Shown here piece after piece: positions 30,904 to 38,756 of a stretch of 64,000 nt of DNA. Made by a program: the position numbers and the translations under genes. Source of the stretch: Rossellomorea vietnamensis (GTDB lineage Bacteria > Bacillota > Bacilli > Bacillales > Bacillaceae_B); contig NZ_LIXZ01000012.1 of the NCBI RefSeq assembly GCF_001305855.1, forward strand, positions 27,243-91,242, in the 5' to 3' direction. The notes under the pieces are model-generated. The model saw only the letters and a list, made by a program, of their open reading frames with translations, did no database searches and was not told where the DNA came from. The stretch's first letter is position 1. Each line of letters begins with the position of its first letter.

Positions 30904-30944
30904 GCGAGTGGGTATAAAGTCTGAAATTCTTTACACCCGCTCGC
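30904..30944 (-). other. Intercistronic hairpin between dihydropyrimidinase and permease
   Basis: A 16-bp stem (30904-30919 with 30929-30944; two G-T type mismatches) with GCGAG and GGGT segments and a 9-nt loop. No T-run follows on the minus strand, so it is not a standard terminator. An mRNA-processing or partial attenuation element is possible. Confidence 0.5.
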
Positions 30945-30989
30945 GAGGAGTCGTTCTACCATTAAGATGGATGCTTCCCTAAAAAAGGA

Positions 30990-32417
30990 TCAGCTCTTAG
31001 AAGATTGAAGTGCTGCACTCTCTTCATTTACCAGCAGGTTACCGTATTTTGCTCTCTTAATATACTTTCCGGTACCCTGTTTCCCTACAAACGTTTTATC
31101 TTTGATGACATATTCACCCCTGGATAATACAGAAACCGGTTCACCTTTAATCTTCATGCCTTCGAACGGGTTATAATCTGCTGCCATATGATGGGTCGCA
31201 GCAGAGATGACTCTTTCTGCTTCCGGATCAAAGATGACGATATCTGCATCCGAACCAACGGCGACGGTTCCTTTCTGAGGATACAACCCAAACAATTTCG
31301 CACTTCTCGTCGACATGATATCCACGAACTGATTCAAGCTTATGCGTCCTTTTTCAACCCCTTCTGAGAATAATATGGATACACGGTCCTCAATGATCGG
31401 TCCGCCATTCGGAATTTTAGTGAAGTCTTCTTTCCCAAGATCCTTCTGCCCCTGGAAATCAAAAGAACATTGATCAGATCCCAATGTTTGAAGCTGCCCG
31501 CTTTTCAAAGCATTCCATAAGACGTCCTGATGCCACTTTTCCCTGAGTGGAGGCGACCATACGTACTTCGCCCCTTCAAAGTTAGGACGTTCTAAATAAG
31601 TTTGATCAAGGACCAGATACTGTGGACATGTTTCACCCCATACATTCAACCCTTTACTCCTCGCCGCTGAAATCTGTTCCACGGCCTCCGAGCATGAAAC
31701 ATGTACAACATATAGTTGTGAATCCGCTAATCCCGTTAGTTTAGCCGCTCTGCCAGTGGCTTCCCCTTCAAGTTCAGGAGGTCTCGTCAAAGCATGATAA
31801 ATCGGTTCCGTTTTCCCTTCTTCTAATGCCTTCTCGGTTAAGTATTCAATGACATCCCCATTTTCTGCGTGAACCATGACGAGAGCCCCGAGCTCCCTTG
31901 CAGCAACCAATGTTCTAAATAAAGTCTCGTCGTCTGCCTGAAATACATTTTTATACGCCATAAACACTTTGAAAGATGTAATCCCTTCCTCCTGTATGAC
32001 TTCAGGCAGTTGGGAGAGTACTTCTTGATTGATCTCCCCGATCATTAAATGGAAGCTATAATCGATAACGGCTCTATCCTTTGACTTCGCATGCCATGTA
32101 TCGATGGCACTTTGAAGTGGTTCTCCTTTATTCGTTAAACAGAAATCAATAAGGGTCGTTGTCCCCCCGAACGCAGCGGCAATCGTTCCGGTTTCAAAGT
32201 CATCCTTTGAAACCGTCCCGCCAAATGGCATTTCCAGATGTGTGTGCGGATCGACTCCTCCGGGGAAAATGAATTTTCCGCTTGCATCAATCACTTCAGC
32301 CTCTCCTGCATCAAATCCTTTTCCTATCGCTGCAATCTTCCCGTCTTGTATCAGGATATCTGCTTTATACGTATCAGTTGCTGTTACAATCGTTCCATTT
32401 TGAATGATTTTATCCAT
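30990..32417 (-). CDS. hydA: Dihydropyrimidinase (D-hydantoinase family)
   Basis: A 475-residue zinc amidohydrolase that opens dihydrouracil to N-carbamoyl-beta-alanine (and dihydrothymine likewise). Metal ligands are visible as DPHTHLE (about 57-63), the carbamylated Lys in TSFKVFMAYKN (near 150), the His in MVHAENGD and VVHVSC, and the Asp in LGSDQCSF. D-hydantoinases are very similar in sequence, but the neighbours PreT, PreA and the amidohydrolase fix the role. AGGAGG precedes the ATG. It lies 16 bp after preA. Confidence 0.93.
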   Translation of the reverse strand: MDKIIQNGTIVTATDTYKADILIQDGKIAAIGKGFDAGEAEVIDASGKFIFPGGVDPHTHLEMPFGGTVSKDDFETGTIAAAFGGTTTLIDFCLTNKGEPLQSAIDTWHAKSKDRAVIDYSFHLMIGEINQEVLSQLPEVIQEEGITSFKVFMAYKNVFQADDETLFRTLVAARELGALVMVHAENGDVIEYLTEKALEEGKTEPIYHALTRPPELEGEATGRAAKLTGLADSQLYVVHVSCSEAVEQISAARSKGLNVWGETCPQYLVLDQTYLERPNFEGAKYVWSPPLREKWHQDVLWNALKSGQLQTLGSDQCSFDFQGQKDLGKEDFTKIPNGGPIIEDRVSILFSEGVEKGRISLNQFVDIMSTRSAKLFGLYPQKGTVAVGSDADIVIFDPEAERVISAATHHMAADYNPFEGMKIKGEPVSVLSRGEYVIKDKTFVGKQGTGKYIKRAKYGNLLVNEESAALQSSKS

Positions 32418-32433
32418 TACGGTACCTCCTGGT

Positions 32434-33720
32434 TTATTTTACTGCATTAACTTTAGAGCCCGACAGGTTACTCATGACTGCTTGACGTTCGTTCCAGGTC
32501 ATCGGCATCTGACCACTCGGAACTTCAATCATATCAATGGCGCCATCAACCGGACAGACAATCGAGCAAAGATTACATCCGACACAGTCTTCTTCCCTCA
32601 CCTTTAGATAGCTATTTCCATCAGGATCCTTCAGCATATCAATACACTGATGAGAAGTATCTTCACATGCAATGTGGCACTTATTACAATTGATGCACAC
32701 GTCAGTATTGATTTGGGCCACTACACTATAATTCAGATCCAGATTACCCCAATCGGAAAATTTCGGCACTGACTTTCCAACAATCTCCTGAACGCTTGGT
32801 ATTCCTTTATCATCTAAATAATTATTCAATCCATCGAGCATATCCTCGACGATCCTGAAACCATGGTGCATCGCTGCCGTGCATACTTGGACTCCGGAAG
32901 CACCCATAAGCATGAACTCCACGGCGTCCTGCCAATTTGACACTCCCCCCATACCTGAAATCGGAACATTGATTCTCGGGTTTCTAGCACATTCTGCCAC
33001 CATGTTCAAGGAAATAGGTTTCACTGCGGGTCCGCAATATCCACCGTGAGCACCCTTACCGCCAACATGGGGAATTGTGTTCCATGAATCCAGATCCACT
33101 CCGGCAAGGCTATTGATCGTGTTGATCATGCTGACAGCATCCGCTCCGCCTCGAACGGCTGCTTCGGCTGTCACGGTTATATCCGTTATATTAGGTGTGA
33201 GCTTTACAATTACCGGTGTCTTGGCCACTTCCTTTGCCCAGTGAGTTTGTTTCTCGACCAGCTCAGGCACTTGACCGGAGGCAGACCCCATCCCCCGTTC
33301 AGCCATCCCATGGGGACAGCCGAAATTCAATTCCAATCCATCAACGCCTACATCCTCTACTTTTTTAACGATTTCATGCCATTTTTCCTGCTTCGGCTCC
33401 ACCATTAATGAAGCAATGATGGCGTGATTCGGGAATCTCTTCTTAGTTTCATATATTTCTTTTAAATTCACTTCCAATGGACGATCCGTAATCAATTCGA
33501 TATTATTGAAACCCGCTACCCTCTGACCATTAAAGCTTACTGCTGCGAACCGGGATGAAACATTTATAATGGGTTCACCCAACGTTTTCCAAACCGCACC
33601 TCCCCATCCAGCCTCGAAAGCCCTTTGAACCTGATACCCTGAGTTCGTTGGTGGCGCAGATGCTAACCAAAATGGATTGGGTGATTTGATCCCCGCTAAA
33701 TCTATGCTTAAATTCGCCAT
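32434..33720 (-). CDS. preA: Dihydropyrimidine dehydrogenase subunit PreA
   Basis: A 428-residue catalytic subunit that reduces uracil and thymine with electrons passed from PreT. The FMN-binding dihydroorotate-dehydrogenase-like barrel covers about 1-300, with the catalytic Cys region in GGKGAHGGYCGPAVKP. It is followed by a ferredoxin domain with two 4Fe-4S motifs, CINCNKCHIAC and CVGCNLCSIVCPV. It works as a PreA-PreT complex in the cytosol. GAGGGGGG precedes the ATG. It is 24 bp after preT. Confidence 0.95.
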   Translation of the reverse strand: MANLSIDLAGIKSPNPFWLASAPPTNSGYQVQRAFEAGWGGAVWKTLGEPIINVSSRFAAVSFNGQRVAGFNNIELITDRPLEVNLKEIYETKKRFPNHAIIASLMVEPKQEKWHEIVKKVEDVGVDGLELNFGCPHGMAERGMGSASGQVPELVEKQTHWAKEVAKTPVIVKLTPNITDITVTAEAAVRGGADAVSMINTINSLAGVDLDSWNTIPHVGGKGAHGGYCGPAVKPISLNMVAECARNPRINVPISGMGGVSNWQDAVEFMLMGASGVQVCTAAMHHGFRIVEDMLDGLNNYLDDKGIPSVQEIVGKSVPKFSDWGNLDLNYSVVAQINTDVCINCNKCHIACEDTSHQCIDMLKDPDGNSYLKVREEDCVGCNLCSIVCPVDGAIDMIEVPSGQMPMTWNERQAVMSNLSGSKVNAVK

Positions 33721-33744
33721 GGAATTCCCCCCTCTTAAACAGTT

Positions 33745-35100
33745 TTAATTCGTTTTCACTGTCGAACATATCTCATGTAAATGGTATGCTGCCTGCTTCC
33801 CTTGCTCTGCAGCCGTAACGACCATTGCTTCCCCGATTCCTTCACCGAATACGATGTCCCCACAGGCAAAAATCGAAGGGTTCGATGTTTGAAAAGTACC
33901 GGGGTCAACCTTTAGCACTCCCTCAGAGTGCTCTAACCCGAATTGTTCAATCAGTGTAAGATGACGGGTCTGCCCTATGGCTTTAATAACGACATCAACC
34001 GGCAAAATGAATTCGGAGCCGTTAACCGGAATGGGTCGTCTTCTTCCATCTGACCCCGGCTCTCCAAGCTCCATCCTGATACATTCGATCCCTGTAACCT
34101 CTCCTTTTTCATTCCCGATGATTCTACGGGGAGCCGTCAACCAGCGGAACTCCACACCATCCTGCTTAGCAAATTCGTATTCAAAATCATAAGCTGTCAT
34201 TTCTTCTTTTGTACGCCGGTATAAGATTTTCACATTCTCTGCTCCCAGACGAATGGAGCAAGTGGCTCCATCTATCGCTGTGTTTCCTGCACCAATCACC
34301 ACTACTTTTTTACCGATGTAGTCGTGATTTAACTTGCCACTTTTGGTTTTCTTCACAAACTTAATGGCATCATGCACACCTATCAGATCTTCTCCATGAA
34401 TCCTCAAGTCCGGGACACTGGACATTCCTGCAGCCAGGATGACAAAATCATGTTTCATTGCAATTTCCCCTGCAGATATATCCCGACCCACTTTAACATT
34501 TGTCCGGATCTCTACATTCAGTTTCTTTACCTGTTCCACTTCCCAATAAGAAATGCTTTGAGGAAGGCGGAACGAAACGATGCCATAAGTATTTAAGCCC
34601 CCCGCTTCTTTTTCAGCCTCATAGATCGTTACATCATATCCTAAGCGCGCGAGTTCCCTGGCTGCCGAAAGTCCGGCTGGTCCCCCTCCAATAATTCCGA
34701 CTTTCTTTCCGTTCGGCTCTCCCGCTTCAAAGAGCACAGTGTCATTATGTCTTGCCCAATCTGTGGCATACCGTTGAAGATCCCCGATCATAATCGGTTT
34801 GGTTGAAGAATTTAGTACACATGCTCCTTCACATAGCTCCTCTGTCGGACAGACCCTTGAGCAGCTCGCCCCGACGGGATTTGCAGACATGATTGTCTTA
34901 GCAGAACCCTTTAAATTCCCTGATGCAATCTTTTTGATAAATGATGGTATATCGATACTTGTCGGACAGGCTTGAATGCAAGGTGCATCATAGCAGTACA
35001 AACATCGATTTGCTTCCTCGAGTGCCTCCCTGCCAGTTAACCCCTTATGGGTTTCCTGAAAATTTTTCTCGAGATTGAGTAATGAAAGTGTGTTGGACAA
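33745..35100 (-). CDS. preT: Dihydropyrimidine dehydrogenase subunit PreT
   Basis: A 451-residue FAD/NAD(P)-binding partner of PreA, homologous to the small subunit of glutamate synthase. The N-terminal Cys-rich segment (CLYCYDAPCIQACP, then CSRVCPTEELCEGAC, about 34-100) binds Fe-S clusters. Rossmann motifs are GIIGGGPAGLSAA and VVIGAGNTAID, and the C-terminal ACGDIVFGEG binds FAD. The start is TTG at 35100, with GAGGGGG eight bases upstream, and no better ATG nearby. It lies 69 bp after the amidohydrolase. Confidence 0.93.
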   Translation of the reverse strand: MSNTLSLLNLEKNFQETHKGLTGREALEEANRCLYCYDAPCIQACPTSIDIPSFIKKIASGNLKGSAKTIMSANPVGASCSRVCPTEELCEGACVLNSSTKPIMIGDLQRYATDWARHNDTVLFEAGEPNGKKVGIIGGGPAGLSAARELARLGYDVTIYEAEKEAGGLNTYGIVSFRLPQSISYWEVEQVKKLNVEIRTNVKVGRDISAGEIAMKHDFVILAAGMSSVPDLRIHGEDLIGVHDAIKFVKKTKSGKLNHDYIGKKVVVIGAGNTAIDGATCSIRLGAENVKILYRRTKEEMTAYDFEYEFAKQDGVEFRWLTAPRRIIGNEKGEVTGIECIRMELGEPGSDGRRRPIPVNGSEFILPVDVVIKAIGQTRHLTLIEQFGLEHSEGVLKVDPGTFQTSNPSIFACGDIVFGEGIGEAMVVTAAEQGKQAAYHLHEICSTVKTN

Positions 35101-35169
35101 ACTGACTTCCCCCTCTTCATTTCCGATTAATGAATCAATGATGGAACACTCCTTATGGTTCCTGCTTGG

Positions 35170-36060
35170 TTATGGAAGTAACGCCGTCATATCGTTATAG
35201 GTTTCGGGTCTCCTGTCACGATAAAACTGCCATGTGTCCCTTACTTCCCTTAATAACTTTTTATTCATTTCCCCGATGATCACTTCATCCTGATCCCTGC
35301 TTCCAACTGAAACAAAGCTCCCCCTCGGATCGACCAGATAGGACTGGCCGTAGAATTCACCCATATTCCAGGGACCTTCATATCCGACGCGATTGATGGC
35401 TCCCAAATAGTATCCATTTGCTACTGCATGAGCAGGCTGTTCAAGTTTCCATAAGTATTCGGAAAGCCCTGCTACGGTCGCTGACGGATTAAAGACAATT
35501 TCCGCCCCCTTCAACCCTAATAAACGCGCTCCTTCAGGGAAATGCCTGTCGTAACAAATGTAGACCCCTACCTTCGCATAAGCCGTATCAAATACCGGAT
35601 ACCCAAGATTTCCCGGTTTGAAATAATATTTCTCCCAGAATCCGTATCCTTCCTCCCCGACACCCACGTGAGGGATATGCTGTTTTCGATATTTTCCCAA
35701 GTATGTTCCATCTGCGTCGATGACAGCTGCCGTATTATAGTAGGTTGCTATTCCTTCCCGTTCATAGATTGGTAGAACAATGACCACACTCAGCTCTTTG
35801 GCAAGATCCTGAAATTGTTTTGTAGTCGGACCATTCGGGATTTCTTCTGCAGAGTCATACCATTTAGGATTCTGCTCTGAACAAAAGTACGGCCCGTAGA
35901 AAATCTCCTGCAAACATATGATCTGAGCACCTTTTTTCGCTGCATCTCTCACTAGTTCCACATGCTTTTTGATTGCGTTCTCCTTATGGACGTCCACTGT
36001 TTCCTTCCCGTCGACATCATGAGAAGCCTGAATGAGTCCAATTGTAACCAAATCTGACAT
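35170..36060 (-). CDS. Beta-ureidopropionase (nitrilase-superfamily N-carbamoyl-beta-alanine amidohydrolase)
   Basis: A 296-residue nitrilase-fold enzyme with the Glu-Lys-Cys triad visible: Glu in IICLQEIFYGPY (about 47), Lys in KYRKQHIPHV and Cys in GVYICYDRHFPEG. It hydrolyses N-carbamoyl-beta-alanine to beta-alanine, CO2 and ammonia. A plant-type agmatine or N-carbamoylputrescine hydrolase is similar in sequence, but the four neighbouring genes support the pyrimidine role. It is the first gene of the operon. A cre-like site lies 37 bp upstream, and the candidate operator lies about 160 bp upstream. GGGGGAATTGG precedes the ATG. Confidence 0.9.
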   Translation of the reverse strand: MSDLVTIGLIQASHDVDGKETVDVHKENAIKKHVELVRDAAKKGAQIICLQEIFYGPYFCSEQNPKWYDSAEEIPNGPTTKQFQDLAKELSVVIVLPIYEREGIATYYNTAAVIDADGTYLGKYRKQHIPHVGVGEEGYGFWEKYYFKPGNLGYPVFDTAYAKVGVYICYDRHFPEGARLLGLKGAEIVFNPSATVAGLSEYLWKLEQPAHAVANGYYLGAINRVGYEGPWNMGEFYGQSYLVDPRGSFVSVGSRDQDEVIIGEMNKKLLREVRDTWQFYRDRRPETYNDMTALLP

Positions 36061-36096
36061 TCCAATTCCCCCATTACGTTAAGATTTTTATAAAAT

Positions 36097-36111
36097 AGTA
36101 AGCGCTTTCAT
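36097..36111 (-). promoter_or_regulatory. cre-like (CcpA) site
   Basis: Minus strand ATGAAAGCGCTTACT fits the cre consensus TGWAANCGNTNWCA at all but the last position. Its place just upstream of the first gene's start fits catabolite repression of pyrimidine breakdown by roadblock or promoter occlusion. Confidence 0.65.
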
Positions 36112-36216
36112 TGTTTTTGCTTCACATGTAAACACTTACTAGATTTCACTACCGTTTGGTTGAATTCTGAATTTTAAGTATTTTCACTTTATTTTAACCC
36201 GTACTAAAATAGTTTG

Positions 36217-36235
36217 CATTATACATTGTGTAACA
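36217..36235 (-). promoter_or_regulatory. Candidate operator upstream of the pyrimidine operon
   Basis: CATTATACATTGTGTAACA on the plus strand, matching 27205-27223 at 18 of 19 positions and in the same orientation relative to the gene it precedes. Confidence 0.5.
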
Positions 36236-36418
36236 CGAACTACCCTCATCATTTGTCATTATGTATTGATATCAATTTAGTAAGACACTTTGTCCGTTTC
36301 TCATAACGTATCATACGCACCTCGAAAAATTTGTAGAATAATTTGTCTAAATCTTATAAAAATTCAGTTTTTAATCGACAAAGTTCACAAATCCCTCATT
36401 TCACCTTATCTTTTATTT

Positions 36419-36453
36419 ACAAAAAAACAGCCTCATCAAATGAAAAGGCTGTT
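36419..36453 (-). terminator. cstA terminator
   Basis: Minus strand AACAGCCT, 12-nt loop, AGGCTGTT followed by seven T, overlapping the end of the spacer after the stop codon. Confidence 0.88.
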
Positions 36454-36459
36454 CCTCGA

Positions 36460-37914
36460 TTAACGGTATGAATTGACTGAGTTCATTTTCACTGACTGCT
36501 GTCTTTCCGGTCTGTACTTTACTACTTGTCCAATAAACCAGGCGAGTACGGCTAACCAGATGATTGCTCCAAGAACCATCGAAACTGAATAAGAAAGTCC
36601 GAAGCCTTCCGGTGCATAGAAAATATACGAACTTACCACTGCTGTCATAAACAACGCGGGAAGACTGCAAATCCAGTGGAATTTTGCTTTCTGCAATAAA
36701 TAGATGGAAGCGGTCCATAGCATCACAGTCGCTACTACTTGATTCGACCAGCCCACATACCTCCAAAGAAAGGTATAATCGATTTGAGTAAGCAGGAAAG
36801 TAGGTACTGCAACAGGGATGACGAGTAATCCGGGAAGCCATTTCCCTTTCATTTCTTTCTTCCTGAAATCTCTCAGTAAATCTGCGAGCATCATACGTGA
36901 AGATCTGAGGGCGGTATCCCCTGTTGTCACTGGAAGGATGATGACACCAAGGACGGCCAGTATCCCGCCAAGAGTCCCAAGTGTCGTTTTACTGATCTCA
37001 TTAACTACCCCTGCAGGTCCTCCTGAAGCCAATGCTTCTTGGAGGCCCTCTGTTCCATTGAAAAATGCCATACCAGCAGCAGCCCAGATAAGTGCTATGA
37101 TGCCTTCAGCTACCATCGCCCCATAAAATACTTTCCGACCTTCACTTTCCCGTTTAAGGGTTCTTGCAAGTATCGGACTTTGAGTGGAATGGAAGCCGGA
37201 AATTGCTCCGCATGACACCGTGACCATCAAGAGCGGCCATAAAGGCAGTTCGCCTGGATGCATGTTCTCAAATGTTAAATTCGGTACAGGATGTTCAAAG
37301 AAGAATAATCCGATTCCGATTGCTACCGCCATAAATATAAGTATCGCACCGAAAATCGGATAAATTCTACCGATGATTTTATTGATCGGTAAAACTGTTG
37401 CTATTAGAAAATATGTAAAGATAATGACCAGAGAGGTCATAAAGTTAAGGGGCGTCACCTCTGCCATAAGTTGCGCGGGCCCCGATGTAAAGGCAGCCGC
37501 TACAAGGATCATTAACACGATGGATAATATGTTCATGACGGACTGAACTGGTTTCCCTAAATATTTCCCTACGATTGTCGGGAACTGTGCCCCATTATGT
37601 CTGAGAGAGAGCATTCCGGAAAAATAATCATGTACGGCTCCAGCGAACAATGTACCTATCACAATCCACAGAAATGCCACAGGACCGTATAAAGCCCCAA
37701 GGATTGCACCGAAGATCGGACCCAATCCCGCAATGTTCAAGAGTTGTACCAGACTTGCTTTCCACCAGCTCATGGGCATATAATCCAAGCCGTCTTTATT
37801 TGCATATGCAGGTGTGATGGTGGAATCATCGACACCGAAAATCTTTTCTACCACCTTTGAATAAAAGAAATAACCAACTACCAGAATACAGATGGATGCA
37901 AGAAATGTGAGCAT
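36460..37914 (-). CDS. CstA family (carbon starvation) transporter
   Basis: A 484-residue membrane protein of the CstA family with about 12-14 helices. CstA relatives take up peptides or pyruvate (BtsT/YjiY group) when carbon is scarce. Visible blocks are AGLGPIFGAILGALYGP, HDYFSGMLSLRHNGAQ and GFHSTQSPILARTLK. At 484 residues it is shorter than the ~600-700 residue enterobacterial and B. subtilis CstA and lacks the long C-terminal extension, as in the short Gram-positive branch. The start is ATG 37914; a GTG three bases upstream is also in frame. It is monocistronic. The substrate is not predictable. Confidence 0.85.
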   Translation of the reverse strand: MLTFLASICILVVGYFFYSKVVEKIFGVDDSTITPAYANKDGLDYMPMSWWKASLVQLLNIAGLGPIFGAILGALYGPVAFLWIVIGTLFAGAVHDYFSGMLSLRHNGAQFPTIVGKYLGKPVQSVMNILSIVLMILVAAAFTSGPAQLMAEVTPLNFMTSLVIIFTYFLIATVLPINKIIGRIYPIFGAILIFMAVAIGIGLFFFEHPVPNLTFENMHPGELPLWPLLMVTVSCGAISGFHSTQSPILARTLKRESEGRKVFYGAMVAEGIIALIWAAAGMAFFNGTEGLQEALASGGPAGVVNEISKTTLGTLGGILAVLGVIILPVTTGDTALRSSRMMLADLLRDFRKKEMKGKWLPGLLVIPVAVPTFLLTQIDYTFLWRYVGWSNQVVATVMLWTASIYLLQKAKFHWICSLPALFMTAVVSSYIFYAPEGFGLSYSVSMVLGAIIWLAVLAWFIGQVVKYRPERQQSVKMNSVNSYR

Positions 37915-38100
37915 CACGATGTCCTCCCTTCACTAATTGAAATTAACGTTTATTCTATTACGAAAAACGACAAAAAACAACGGAATTTTCTAAAAATATT
38001 ATTTTTTCAGAATAAATTAACAATAACAATTTCAAATAAAACCTATCAAAACAACAATGAAACCGCGTACAATTCTAATAAAATTTTTTTAATATAAGAA

Positions 38101-38126
38101 ATACGCATCCCCATTAGGGAATGCGC
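38101..38126 (-). terminator. Terminator of the ankyrin gene
   Basis: Minus strand GCATTCCC, 4-nt loop and GGGGATGC (one mismatch), followed by a T-rich tract. It starts 11 bp after the stop codon. Confidence 0.6.
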
Positions 38127-38137
38127 CTCATCTGATA

Positions 38138-38656
38138 CTATATCTTCGTTTTTACAAATGTCTCGTGAGCCCTCAAGAACTCTCTATTATTTCTTTCAGT
38201 CGCGATCTCCAAAGGAGATTGCGTATCTTCTGATTGGATGGCTAGGTCGTCACCATAAGCCAGCAGCAAGGAGACAATCTCTGCTGACCCATCGAATGCA
38301 GCAATATGTAAAGGTGTATGGCCGGATGAATCGCTCTGGTTTACATTTGCTCCCTGATTCAGCAGGAATTCCACTAATTCTTTCGATGCTTTACCGGCAA
38401 TTCCTGCATGTAATGCTGTGTTGGATGGAATGTACGATACCTTTGAATTGGAAATGGAATTGATATCCGCACCAAAATTCAGAAGAAGCTCCACAATTTC
38501 CTTTTGATCAAAATGCGACGCCACCCCGAGTGCGGTTAAACCTTGTTCATTTTCTGCATTACAAAGATTTGTATCATTTCGTAACGTTTGTTCCACTACC
38601 GCTTTATCGCCGGTTTCGATTGCATCAAAAAACTCTTCAATTGTAAAGGATGTCAT
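38138..38656 (-). CDS. Ankyrin repeat protein
   Basis: A 172-residue soluble protein built of four to five ankyrin repeats of about 33 residues. Clear examples are QGLTALGVASHFDQKEIVELLL, NTALHAGIAG...LVEFLLNQGANVN and SGHTPLHIAAFDGSAEIVSLLL, each given here in part. Such proteins bind other proteins; no enzymatic domain is present. I chose the ATG at 38656 after AGGTGG; a GTG nine bases upstream is in the ribosome site. It is monocistronic and no partner is obvious among its neighbours. Confidence 0.88.
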   Translation of the reverse strand: MTSFTIEEFFDAIETGDKAVVEQTLRNDTNLCNAENEQGLTALGVASHFDQKEIVELLLNFGADINSISNSKVSYIPSNTALHAGIAGKASKELVEFLLNQGANVNQSDSSGHTPLHIAAFDGSAEIVSLLLAYGDDLAIQSEDTQSPLEIATERNNREFLRAHETFVKTKI

Positions 38657-38717
38657 TGATTCCACCTCATTTTTTCATAATTACAAATATTCTACCAATT
38701 TATCGTGATAAAAGATA

Positions 38718-38748
38718 GGGATGTTTGCCAAAATAGGCACTCATCCCC
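38718..38748 (-). terminator. Hairpin after topB
   Basis: Interrupted stem GGGATG-TGCC with GGCA-CATCCC. No good T-run, so termination is uncertain. Confidence 0.4.
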
Positions 38749-38756
38749 AGGAAAGG

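Larger units (their letters stand above)
36061..36418. other. Control region upstream of the pyrimidine operon
   Basis: About 360 bp without a gene. It contains the cre-like site (36097-36111), the shared candidate operator (36217-36235) and, at the far side, the cstA terminator. I see no GlnR/TnrA box in it. Confidence 0.6.
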
